This document shows positions 28,851 to 37,816 of a stretch of 64,000 nucleotides of DNA, piece by piece. Numbering within the stretch: the stretch's first letter is position 1; every line of letters begins with the position of its first letter. Source of the DNA: CAZCDS01 sp964497585. GTDB lineage: Bacteria; Desulfobacterota; Desulfomonilia; Desulfomonilales; Desulfomonilaceae. A program made the position numbers and the translations under genes. Where the stretch lies: NCBI GenBank assembly GCA_964497585.1, contig CAZCDS010000011.1, positions 1 to 64,000 on the forward strand, in the 5' to 3' direction. A model generated the notes under the pieces. The model had not been told where the DNA came from, made no database searches, and saw only the letters and a list, made by a program, of their open reading frames with translations.

Positions 28851-29010
28851 CGGATTCTCTCGCCATTGTTGTCTCTTGCCGAACCGGGCTCACTGGACCG
28901 TTGTCCCAGAAACATATTCGATACCGGCCGCTTTAGGCTCTACACGGCACCTTCCCGGCAATCCCATTCCCACTGTCTCTCACAACTTGCCGTTCCTGGT
29001 GCCTCTTCGT

Positions 29011-29895
29011 CTACCTTCCGGGCCTGTAGTCCTCAATCAGAATAACTTTCAGCAGTTCCGGAACGGACAACTTGTTACGCTGTGCCGCACTTCTGAGCGC
29101 TTCGTTCTCCTTCAGCTCAATCTTGGCTCCGGCCAGGCGGGCTTGGATAGCTGCGGGATCCATTTTGGTCAACCGGGCCACTTCTGAGAGGGTTTTACGA
29201 CCGATGCCGCTTCCAGCTGACTGTTCATGGATAGCCTCGGGGGTCACTGCAGCACCGGCAGAAGGAGCCGAGATCGTCGGTTCCAAATGCTCGATAAACG
29301 AATAGAGCTCCATGGGCGAGATACCATTGCGCTTGGCGATCTCGGCCACGTTGTCATTCGTGTCAGTGACTGTTATCCCCTTGTCTTTCAGCTTAGACCT
29401 GGCTTTCTCCAATGGCATGTTGCGCTTACTGCAGAACGTATTGAAACTCAACCGCTCGGCATGGCCAAAGGGCGGTTCATATTTGTTGCTGACAATCCAG
29501 GATGACTTGACGTATTCGTTCAGGTCCAGGATGTAGCTCAGAGGTGGGATGTGAAACATTGCGTTCATCACAACCCAGGAACCCACAATGAGCGAAACGG
29601 CAATTTCCTTCTTCAGATTCAGGCTCCGTGTGGTCCTGGTTACAAGGTAGCTCATCAGAGATTTCCAGTTAAAATAGATGTGAAAACCAATGGCTACCAG
29701 GAGAAGCAGCCCGCCGAGAATATGCATATCACCGCAGGTTGTCTTGCTCAGGCCCAGGAACCGCCAATCGGTCCGGTAGGCGATGCGGCCATGCGGCATG
29801 ATGTAGACCACCAGGCCGGTGACAGTGATGATCAAAAACCCTACGGCGGCCATCAACGATACAAGGCCCCGGAAATTCCAGTTGTTCCGGCTCAC
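29011..29895 (-). CDS. DUF4405 membrane protein with tandem helical C-terminal repeats
   Basis: The N-terminal 130 residues hold four hydrophobic segments with paired histidines (GDMHILGGLLLLVAIGFHIY, then AMFHIPPL), as in DUF4405 cytochrome-b-like proteins that may bind heme in the inner membrane. The C-terminal half has two similar soluble units: PLEKARSKLKDKGITVTDTN with EIAKRNGISPMELYSFI, and PAAIQARLAGAKIELKENEA with SAAQRNKLSVPELLKVI. I placed the start at the GTG at 29895, which follows GGGAGGAG; an ATG at 29940 is an alternative without that site. Probable role in electron transfer or redox sensing; not proven. Confidence 0.8.
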   Translation of the reverse strand: MSRNNWNFRGLVSLMAAVGFLIITVTGLVVYIMPHGRIAYRTDWRFLGLSKTTCGDMHILGGLLLLVAIGFHIYFNWKSLMSYLVTRTTRSLNLKKEIAVSLIVGSWVVMNAMFHIPPLSYILDLNEYVKSSWIVSNKYEPPFGHAERLSFNTFCSKRNMPLEKARSKLKDKGITVTDTNDNVAEIAKRNGISPMELYSFIEHLEPTISAPSAGAAVTPEAIHEQSAGSGIGRKTLSEVARLTKMDPAAIQARLAGAKIELKENEALRSAAQRNKLSVPELLKVILIEDYRPGR

Positions 29896-30169
29896 GTAAC
29901 TCCTCCCGCTCCCTGTGGCGTTGAGCCCCTGGTAGTCCATTCATTCTTAGTACGCCGTTTCCCAGATACGGTCACATATTCGTGCCCCCTTTTCAAATGA
30001 GGATTATACCAGGGTGGCACTGCTGGCTTGCCCGGTGGAGTCTTCCTGCCTCCAGAAAATAAGAACCTCATTTGTGCAAGCCAAGTACGTAGGCTGCTCG
30101 GGCAATGCGGCACTGGACCTACGCTACGGAGCATCCAGCGATCTTATTCCTCATACGCGCTGCGTGGGT

Positions 30170-31348
30170 TCATTTCAGTGCCTGCAACCAATCATCACTG
30201 ATTTTGTGCCGGGTCGTGGTTTCGGGCTCCGACAGGTGCAGCTTGGCACAATTCGAGCACAGGGCAGAGGGCGTTCCCTTCTTGTGGGAAAGGCGAAACC
30301 CTTTATAGGATCTGTCTCGCCAGATGCGCCAAAGAGGCCGCTCGTTGATGTTGCCGAAGCTCAAGCCGTGATAACGCCCAGCCAGGTCATCGAGGGTGCT
30401 CTCTGGCAAAGAGACCGGAAGGTTTGTGAATACACAGGGCGAAACTCGACCGTCGGCAGCAATGAAGAGTGACTTCAGGACCTTCTCCGTGCAGGTTCCG
30501 TGCGTGGTTCGCAGAGACGGTACCCTAAAATGGACATTGGCACCGACCTTTGCCGACGCCTTCGCTACACTGGAGAAGAGTTCATAGATGTGCTTCTCCT
30601 CTGACTCATCTTGCGGCACAAGGACTTCCTTCTGCAAGTCAGGAGAAGGAACGAAATCCAACGTATTAAGGACGACCTGGCCCACACCGAGGCCTTCCAG
30701 CAGGGCCGGCAGATTCATCACGTCTTCCAGTTGACTGCGCAACACCGTGTATGCCATGTGAACGGTGGGCAAAGACGACCTGCGAAGCTGTTTCATTCTA
30801 TTCAGGGATTCGATAGCGCAGAGGACTTCTTTGAGGCTGGTCCCTCGACGAATTGCATCCTGGTCCTCAGTGGTTCCGGCCAGAGACACTCCGACGATAT
30901 CTATGCCCTCATGGACCATGCGTTCGGCAGTTTCGTCCTTCAGAAGTATTCCGTTGGTGGTGGTGCCGATACAGCATCCTCTCTGTTTGGCCATGCGCAC
31001 CATTTTGAAGAAATGAGGATGGAGAAGCGGCTCTCCCCAGCCCTGGAGGAAAACCAAGCCGGAACCACGAAGATAGGGAATAAGTCGTTCGAAAGTCCCC
31101 ATGCCCATGTGTCGGCTATTCCAGAAGTCCCGGTAGATCGTGTTGGGGCAGTAAACGCAAGATGCGTTGCAATGGGAGGTCACTTCAACCTGAATCCAGT
31201 CAAGTGAAGGTGCAAGGATGTGCAACAAAAAATCCATCATTACCATGTCAAGACGATAGATCTTCGGCTTTTCACCATACTCTTCCCCATGAGGGATTTC
31301 AAGATCTGCACCGAACGCTTGTGGAGAATGGTCGGGAAAACGTGTCAT
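30170..31348 (-). CDS. Radical SAM/SPASM-type protein
   Basis: A 392-residue radical SAM enzyme with the cluster motif CNASCVYC (Cys60, 64, 67) and the GWGEPLLHP substrate/SAM motif. The C-terminal part has cysteines typical of a SPASM or twitch domain (CTEKVLKSLFIAADGRVSPC, then CSNC). Relatives oxidise peptides, modify cofactors or mature enzymes. The start was placed at the ATG at 31348, which follows GGAGGG; an upstream in-frame ATG at 31396 lacks such a site. No short peptide substrate gene is obvious next to it. Confidence 0.9.
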   Translation of the reverse strand: MTRFPDHSPQAFGADLEIPHGEEYGEKPKIYRLDMVMMDFLLHILAPSLDWIQVEVTSHCNASCVYCPNTIYRDFWNSRHMGMGTFERLIPYLRGSGLVFLQGWGEPLLHPHFFKMVRMAKQRGCCIGTTTNGILLKDETAERMVHEGIDIVGVSLAGTTEDQDAIRRGTSLKEVLCAIESLNRMKQLRRSSLPTVHMAYTVLRSQLEDVMNLPALLEGLGVGQVVLNTLDFVPSPDLQKEVLVPQDESEEKHIYELFSSVAKASAKVGANVHFRVPSLRTTHGTCTEKVLKSLFIAADGRVSPCVFTNLPVSLPESTLDDLAGRYHGLSFGNINERPLWRIWRDRSYKGFRLSHKKGTPSALCSNCAKLHLSEPETTTRHKISDDWLQALK

Positions 31349-31399
31349 TGTGAGCCCTCCGGGCATCCTTGGCTTGGATCGGCCCCAGGAGATCATGTT

Positions 31400-32040
31400 G
31401 CGTCCCCCGAACCGATGCCAGGGAGCCTCAGCCCTTTAGCTGGTCGGAACAGGAGACGCAATTTTATGCGTTCCCCGAGCACCTGAGAATAATGTGTCTC
31501 TTCGCAGTAAACACCCGTTTGAGGGATGGGGAGCTCTGCGGTTTGCGATGGGATTGGGACATCCCTCTTCCCCAGATTGAGACCAGCGTCTTTTTTTATC
31601 CCAGAGGAACGAATCAAGACCCGAGAGGACCGGCTTGTTGTTCTGAACCGGATAGCAGAAGCTGCGATCGATCAGCAACGCGGAAAACATCCCCAGTATG
31701 TGTTCATCTTCAACGGAAAGCCTGTGCGCTCAATGGACAACACTGCGTGCAAAGTGACGCGCGGAAAGGTTGGGCTTCCTCACGTGAGGATTCACTATCT
31801 ACTGCACACCTTCGGTCGACGTCGCCGGGCTGCGGGAGTCTCTTTTGACGACAGGCAGGACCTTCTTGGTCACAAGTTTGGCCGCATTACAACCGACTAT
31901 TCTCGACCGGAACTGGAGAATCTGATCGAGGCGGCGAACTGGGTGTGTCCAGTCGGGGGACACAAAATGCCCACAACGGTTTTGCTGAGAAAGAAAATCC
32001 CACTCCGGCTTGTGTCTAACCGTGCGGGTGGGTTGCTCTT
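31400..32040 (+). pseudogene. Tyrosine recombinase (phage-type integrase), frameshifted
   Basis: The first frame gives FPEHLRIMCLFAVNTRLRDG and ELCGLRWDW with the first catalytic Arg. The frame then changes within a run of seven T (31592-31598), and the second frame continues IPEERIKTREDRLVVLNRIA and ends with the catalytic block LLGHKFGRITTDYSRPEL carrying the last His and Tyr. The HxxR box has decayed to IHYLLHTFGRRR (the Arg is replaced). The N-terminal SAM-like domain is missing. The relic lies directly beside a tRNA fragment, as expected for an integrase at its attachment site. Confidence 0.85.
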
Positions 32041-32043
32041 GTT

Positions 32044-32092
32044 TGGCTCCCCGGGTAGCACTCGAACCTGCAACCTAGTGGTTAACAGTCGC
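32044..32092 (-). other. tRNA-Asn 3'-half fragment, probable attachment-site scar
   Basis: Read on the minus strand, 49 bases match the 3' part of a tRNA-Asn: the anticodon loop CTGTTAA with anticodon GTT, the T-loop GTTCGAGT, and the acceptor end CCGGGGAGCCA. The 5' half is not present on the flank. The T-stem has mismatches, so it is a relic. Such 3' fragments are left by integrative elements that insert at tRNA genes; the decayed integrase next door fits. Confidence 0.75.
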
Positions 32093-32394
32093 CCCAATGG
32101 TGGCTAAACACCTGTGACGCCGACCACTTACCATCTGATACCCTTTGCCACCCTTCAAAACAGATCAGCACTTCGTGCAACCGAAAGGTCCAATTTGGGT
32201 ACAACGAAATCAGCCTGACCAAGCCCCTGAGATGCAATTATTCTACCTGCCCCTCGTGCGGAAATTGGGTCTGTTTCCACCTCAGGAGTCTTCTCGTCCA
32301 TTTCTGTGTTCGGACGTGCGCCGAGTAACAAAGGACGGCTGGCGTTAATGTCTGGAAATGCTCGTAAGACCACGAAAATACACTAACTATGAGT

Positions 32395-34015
32395 GCGAGA
32401 GTACTGATCGGCTTGGCTCTGGGTCCGGAACAATCCCACTGCTTGGACATATCTCCACATGAATTCAAAGGCTTGGTTTCCTTCTGTCTCTCCGGGTCCC
32501 CACGCTTCGTGTGTACCACGGGCTCAAGCGGATCTGGCAGGAGCTTGATGATCGGGGTTTGGGGACGGGGAGTGATACATATAAGCAGGTAGCTATCAAT
32601 AAGATAGAAGACACCCGCTTGATGGCGTTCCTGCTCGACCTGATTCTTCTGTCGAAGTGACGTACGAAGATTACCGAGTACAGGAAGAATTGACCATCGC
32701 AGACCTGTCTCATCGGTGCCTGGGCCGTGACTATCCACTCAGAATTACAGATCTTTGCGATAGAGTCTCTTGGAACCTGGCGGCGGAATTGCTTGCCCAT
32801 GACCCCGGTCTGATCCTTGAACTTGCCGGTATGGTGCACTCTCTCATGTCCTCTGACCTGGGCAAGCTCTGTCGTCACTTGGAGGTGCCTTTGATGCTCG
32901 TGTTGGACGATATGAGCCGAGTTGGCATCGGGTTCAAGGGGGCCACGTGCGCCGAACTGGTGAAGGAGATGGAAAGGTCCATGGCTGTTCTTGTCCGTGA
33001 AATCAGCGGCGGAGCCTCCGTAGATCTTGCTTCCCACGAGGAAGTCCATCGGTTCCTCATCGATCAAGGTATCGCCCTCCAGGTGCCACCTGCCCAATTG
33101 AAGCGTGGAGACCTCAAACAGACCTTTAAGCATGTCGCCCACGCCTACCCGTTGGCGCGAAAGATACTCGCTTGGTGGAGCCTGGGACTTGAGCTGGGAT
33201 TGCCGCGCAAATGGGCCGGGCATAAACGTATCCATCCTGTGTGGGGTCAAACACGCTCTGCTACCTCTCGTGTGTACGCTCGGTATCCAGCCGTACAGAG
33301 CGTAAGCCGACGGTTGAGGCATCTCCTTGTCGCCGCACCCCACCACGTGCTGGTCAGGACCGACTATTCCCAGGCCCAGATGAGGATTTTGGCGCATCTG
33401 TCCCAAGATCCTGAGCTGATAAGAATCTTCTACGACCCAGACGGAGACGTGCATACAGAGACTCCCGAATGGCTGGGCCCGAATGACCGGAACGTAGCGA
33501 AGGAGATCAATTTTGCAATCCGCTTTGGGATGGGGCCCGCAGCCCTATCCAGAAAGATCAACGAGCGGAGAGAGGCACAACGCGATACAGACTTCATTGA
33601 CGAGCAGACAGCTCTGTTCTACATCGACGGATCATATCAGCGGTTTCCCAATGTGCAGGGGTTCTTTGACCGAGGATGGGAGAAAATCAAGAAGCTCCCG
33701 GCAGAGGAGAGAGTTGTCCGAAGTCTCATAGCGAGGGAACGCCGGCTCCCCAGACGCCCCACAGCCAAGATGGAAAGGCAGTTCCGGGTCACCTGGCCCC
33801 AGCAGATCGAAGCCGACTTGATCAAGACCGTAATGTTGCGGCTTAATCGGATATTTCAAACCGAGGGGATGCAGGCTCGAATAGTCATGATGGGCCACGA
33901 CTCGCTGCGGGGCGAGGCCCCTGAAGCGGAAGCGGGCCGAGTGCGAGGGCTCATGCGGACCGCCATGGCCGAGGCAGGGGAGCTGGACCTCCCGTTGGAA
34001 GTCGATTTCGAGTAA
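32395..34015 (+). pseudogene. Family A DNA polymerase (Pol I-like), 5' part frameshifted
   Basis: The long open part (from 32657) encodes the polymerase domain: motif A RTDYSQAQMRILAHLSQD, motif B RNVAKEINFAIRFGMG and motif C MMGHDSLRGEAPE. Motif A Asp and the motif B Arg/Lys are kept; the residue matching Tyr766 of E. coli Pol I is Phe, and the Glu after HD in motif C is Ser. Upstream, exonuclease-domain pieces (MAFLLDLILLSK) are in another frame; adding one G before 32657 joins them. Nothing of a 5' nuclease is present. The layout resembles polymerases carried by mobile elements. Whether the 452-codon part is still made, from a GTG start, is open. Confidence 0.75.
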
Positions 34016-34867
34016 CCACCTAGACGCGTGCCGCGAACGAAGTCTGTACACGCATTCAGAGTTTATCACGCATGCTTCCCGTCGGTTGCACTCAGGACGA
34101 ATACCGCAACATTGCGGCGTTGGAAAGGGGCCGGGACCGCCACGAGATAGCGGATGCGTCTTGGTGGACGCACGCTATGAAAACCGGCGAAAAACCGACC
34201 CCGTTAATGCCTCTAAATTCTTCGCTTCCTCGACGGGAATTCATTAACGATATTTAGCTTCCTCGACTGGCTCAACATGCAGCGCGTCCACCGTGTTAGT
34301 AGGCCACTTGGAAAAGCTACCGAGACGAGCTAGGAGGCGGTATCGTTTGAACGACCCGGCGGGGTCGGATTTCCTCGGACGAAATTTGAAGGCAACTTCC
34401 CATGCCATACAGTCGATCCGCCGTTTGGCGGGCTCCTGGACTCTATAAGAGGATTCATAAAAGGGCCGCTGGTTACCGCTCGGCATCGAACGTCCAGCGT
34501 ATTACGGGCGTAAGTGACAAGTACATATGGCTTGGAGTTTCCCTTAGCTTGCTCCTAGTGCGCTGTGCTCGGGTGACAAGCACGGCGGCGAAAAATCATT
34601 GACAGACAGGCTGAGGGTGAATTACGCTCAGAAAGATAAGAAAAGCAGCCTTATCATCAAAGTGACGACGCATTTGCCTGCGTCCGGTCGAGTGCGTCAC
34701 CCCATGGAGACCTTCCTGAGGGCATCGGGGCGACCCTTCTGTCCCTCAGCCAGCAAAGAAGGTCAAAATGGCAACCCCCCCCGCATAATTCCAGTTAACA
34801 CGTCGCCGCTGCAGCGGAGCCTCGCGGGCATCAAGCAGGACAAAAAAGAGCCACAGGAGGTATTACC
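34016..34867. other. No recognisable gene
   Basis: About 850 bases with only short frames on both strands and no family match. The last part should carry the catalase promoter; no clear -35/-10 pair was found. Confidence 0.5.
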
Positions 34868-36322
34868 ATGACAAACGAGGGACGCAAACCCACAACTACC
34901 GATGCCGGGATCCCCGTATCCAGCGACGAGTACTCGCTCACCGTGGGGCCCGATGGACCCATTCTGCTGCAGGACCACTATCTCATTGAGCAGATGGCCA
35001 ACTTCAACCGGGAACGTATTCCGGAGCGCCAGCCTCACGCAAAGGGCTCCGGGGCATTCGGTCACTTTGAGGTGACCAAGGATGTCAGTGCGTACACCAA
35101 GGCGGCTGTGTTTCAACCGAACACCAAAACGGACACATTGATCCGGTTCTCGACAGTGGCCGGGGAGCGTGGTAGCCCTGACACCTGGCGTGATCCACGT
35201 GGCTTTGCATTGAAATTTTACACCGTTGAGGGCAACTATGACATGGTGGGAAATAATACACCAGTATTCTTTGTTAGAGATCCAATGAAATTCCAGCACT
35301 TTATTCGTTCGCAGAAGCGCCGTGCTGACAACGGCCTGCGCGACCACGACATGCAGTGGGACTTTTGGACCTTATCGCCCGAGTCGGCGCACCAGGTCAC
35401 ATGGCTGATGGGTGACCGGGGGATTCCAAAGACCTGGCGGCATATGAACGGCTACTCAAGCCACACCTACATGTGGGTCAACGTAATGGGCGGGCGCTTC
35501 TGGGTTAAGTACCACTTCAAGACCGACCAGGGCATCGACTTCCTCACGCAAGAGGAAGCCGACCGGATCGCCGGCGTTGACGCAGACTATCACCGGCGCG
35601 ACCTGTTCGAGGCGATCAAGCGAGGTGACTATCCCAGCTGGACGCTGAAGGTGCAAATCATGCCCTTCGAGGAGGCCGAGACCTATCGGTTCAACCCGTT
35701 TGACCTTACGAAAGTGTGGCCGCACGGCGACTATCCTCTGCATGAGGTCGGTCGGCTGACACTCAACCGCAACCCGACTGATTTTCACACCGAGATCGAG
35801 CAGGCGGCGTTCGAACCTAACAACCTCGTGCCAGGGATCGGTCCTAGCCCGGACAAGATGTTGCTTGCCCGCCTCTTCTCCTACGCCGACGCCCATCGCG
35901 CACGCCTGGGGGTCAACTACAAGCAGATTCCGGTGAACCGCCCAAAGTCACCGGTGCACAGCTACAGCAAGGACGGGGCAATGCGGGTCGAAAACGTATC
36001 CGACCCGGTATACGCGCCGAACTCCAAAGGCGGTCCGCAGGCTAACGGTGAGCGGTATCCCCAGGTGGAGGTCTGGAAAGCAAGCGGTGAGTTTATCCGT
36101 GCCGCCTACACCTTGCGGAAGGAGGATGACGACTGGGGCCAAGCGAGTACCCTGGTGCGCAAAGTGATGGACGATGGTCAGCGCGACCGACTGGTATCAA
36201 ACGTCGTCGGACACCTCAAAAGAGGCGTGTCCGAACCCGTGCTGAAACGTGTGTTCGAATACTGGCGCAACATCGACGAGGAGATCGGCGACCGCATCGC
36301 CAAGGGCATGAAGGCTGACTGA
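34868..36322 (+). CDS. katA: Monofunctional heme catalase
   Basis: A 484-residue small-subunit (clade 3) catalase that disproportionates hydrogen peroxide in the cytoplasm. The distal His57 lies in PERQPHAKGSGAFGHFE, the distal Asn in DMVGNNTPVFFVRDP, and the proximal heme-ligand Tyr in ARLFSYADAHRARLG. CAGGAGGT is placed well before the ATG. It lies within a zone of decayed mobile genes, so acquisition by transfer is possible. With the bo3 oxidase it indicates some tolerance or use of oxygen. No truncation seen. Confidence 0.97.
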   Translation: MTNEGRKPTTTDAGIPVSSDEYSLTVGPDGPILLQDHYLIEQMANFNRERIPERQPHAKGSGAFGHFEVTKDVSAYTKAAVFQPNTKTDTLIRFSTVAGERGSPDTWRDPRGFALKFYTVEGNYDMVGNNTPVFFVRDPMKFQHFIRSQKRRADNGLRDHDMQWDFWTLSPESAHQVTWLMGDRGIPKTWRHMNGYSSHTYMWVNVMGGRFWVKYHFKTDQGIDFLTQEEADRIAGVDADYHRRDLFEAIKRGDYPSWTLKVQIMPFEEAETYRFNPFDLTKVWPHGDYPLHEVGRLTLNRNPTDFHTEIEQAAFEPNNLVPGIGPSPDKMLLARLFSYADAHRARLGVNYKQIPVNRPKSPVHSYSKDGAMRVENVSDPVYAPNSKGGPQANGERYPQVEVWKASGEFIRAAYTLRKEDDDWGQASTLVRKVMDDGQRDRLVSNVVGHLKRGVSEPVLKRVFEYWRNIDEEIGDRIAKGMKAD

Positions 36323-36362
36323 TTTCCATTTAAGTCTGGATCAACACAGCAAGGACGACTAC

Positions 36363-36863
36363 TCATGTGCGCCGGCAGAGAAGGTCAGAAGCGGCCACAT
36401 GTCCCGTAATTCCGACGAAAGGCGGGGTTGCCGACTGTGTTCCTTGGAGCTCTGAAATAGAGCGAGTTGCTGGAGTGCTAAAGCAGCAATGCATAAGCTT
36501 CCCGCCATTTACGTAGTCTATTATTAAGGTGGCGAGGGGAGTGGCAAAGGATCCAAGCCGATTACATTGCCCCAAGATGAAGCGGGAGACGAGGGCCGCC
36601 AATCCCAAGGAAAGAAACGACCATGAGAACAATCGATAGAGATCGTTAAAGGAGCCCTTGCTGCCGAACCGATTCCCAACGGTGACCTCGATCAACGTAT
36701 AGACGGATGAGACTGCGAATCCAACCAGCGGACTGAACAGGATAGCCAGTATAACCACAAGTGACGCAGTCATTGGCGGGGACATTGATATGGCTATTGA
36801 CACCGTTGCAGGCGAGCCGTTCACGCAGTTGACGACTAAAGCGGCAATTTCTGTTCGTCCCAT
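36363..36863 (-). CDS. Possible Yip1-like membrane protein (uncertain)
   Basis: The frame downstream of the ATG at 36863 has hydrophobic segments VVILAILFSPLVGFAVSSVY and LFSWSFLSLGLAALVSRFI, with a central GSKGSFNDLYRLF, reminiscent of bacterial Yip1-domain proteins (GG-KGSFxDTxRxxxY). The C-terminal 50 residues look non-homologous, so this may be a decayed copy. No strong ribosome binding site. Confidence 0.4.
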   Translation of the reverse strand: MGRTEIAALVVNCVNGSPATVSIAISMSPPMTASLVVILAILFSPLVGFAVSSVYTLIEVTVGNRFGSKGSFNDLYRLFSWSFLSLGLAALVSRFILGQCNRLGSFATPLATLIIDYVNGGKLMHCCFSTPATRSISELQGTQSATPPFVGITGHVAASDLLCRRT

Positions 36864-37618
36864 TGACCTGCCCCCCAAAAGGTGGCTCAGATCATGGGGG
36901 CAGATCAAGCGGCGCTGCGACCAAGCCTTTCGTCCCCACATCAAGGCGGGGAGCAAACGACGCAGCGGCCGCGCGTGGAGGTGGACACTTGTCGCCGCTC
37001 TCGTCGACTCTACAGGTGGTGGGGGTAGTGTACCTCTCCTGAAACCCGAACGTTGAAATCTGGGCGCCTCGGGCTGATACAGTGGGGCCCCCGAGAGAAC
37101 GTCCGTGCCGAGACCCGGCCGGGGTTCGCGACAGTATCCGTCTTAAAAGATTCCCTGACTCCGGTGGTTGTCTCCGATTCTCTTGGGCGAGACAGTCCTT
37201 TGACCGGCCGCGCGCGTATAGCCACCCCACACCTTACCACGGCGTATGCGACTGGACGGCCACGGGCATTTCCGGGCCGTTTTCGGCGAAGCTCGAGTCA
37301 TGGGCGAAAAAGAGGCGCCGTCTTTTCAGGTGGGAGAAAACCCCTCCGATGGTTGATTAGTCCCCCATACCATTGACGTTGACTATGGGACCGAGGAAGG
37401 TGTATCCTTGAGAAACAGTAGAGGTGCTACAAAAGGGCAGTAAAGTTGGAATCGGAGTTTTCCGACCATTTTCACAAGCGCGGCGACGTCGATTCGGGGG
37501 TGGAAATCTGCCGGACAGATGGTTGCTGGCCCAAGGCAACCCGCATTGAGCAGATCGCGGAATAATTCCTGTTACAGCAGGATTCGATGCAATAATGAGA
37601 GGGAGAGGGAGGAGTGCC
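36864..37618. other. No recognisable gene
   Basis: Overlapping short ORFs on both strands, high GC, no family matches. Likely degraded sequence upstream of the small precursor-like ORF. Confidence 0.45.
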
Positions 37619-37816
37619 ATGAACAAGTCTGATGACAAAGTCAAAGAGCGGAATGTAGGCCGAGCGGGAGGATCTCCTGAACAGGAGAAGGAATGGCAAC
37701 CACCGCGCCTGACCGTATGGGAGGTGGCGCTGGATACCGGCAATAGTTCTGGCGTTAGTAAGACCGGGAGCGGTGCTGACAGTTATGGCATGCGAGACGT
37801 CACGCCTTCAATCTAG
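37619..37816 (+). CDS. Possible RiPP precursor peptide (orphan)
   Basis: A 65-codon ORF with a strong AGGAGGAG ribosome binding site before the ATG. The first 30 residues are charged; then comes EWQPPRLTVWEVALDTG, which resembles the leader motif W-x-x-P-x-L-x-V-x-x-V-x-x-T-x-G of lasso-type and related RiPP precursors. The following tail is Gly/Ser/Thr-rich (NSSGVSKTGSGADSYGMRD), like a core region. No Asp/Glu is present at positions 7-9 of the likely core, so a classical lasso ring is not expected. No cyclase, protease or PqqD-like gene is found nearby. The stop codon includes the TA target of the adjacent IS630. Confidence 0.5.
   Translation: MNKSDDKVKERNVGRAGGSPEQEKEWQPPRLTVWEVALDTGNSSGVSKTGSGADSYGMRDVTPSI

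Noticed and set aside
32044..32107. C-terminal tail of the integrase frame (FGSPGSTRTCNLVV)
   Set aside because: It is translation through the tRNA fragment in antisense, a common artefact, not part of the recombinase.
32465..33454. Long minus-strand ORF of 329 codons
   Set aside because: It is antisense to the polymerase motifs, which are clearly coding on the plus strand.
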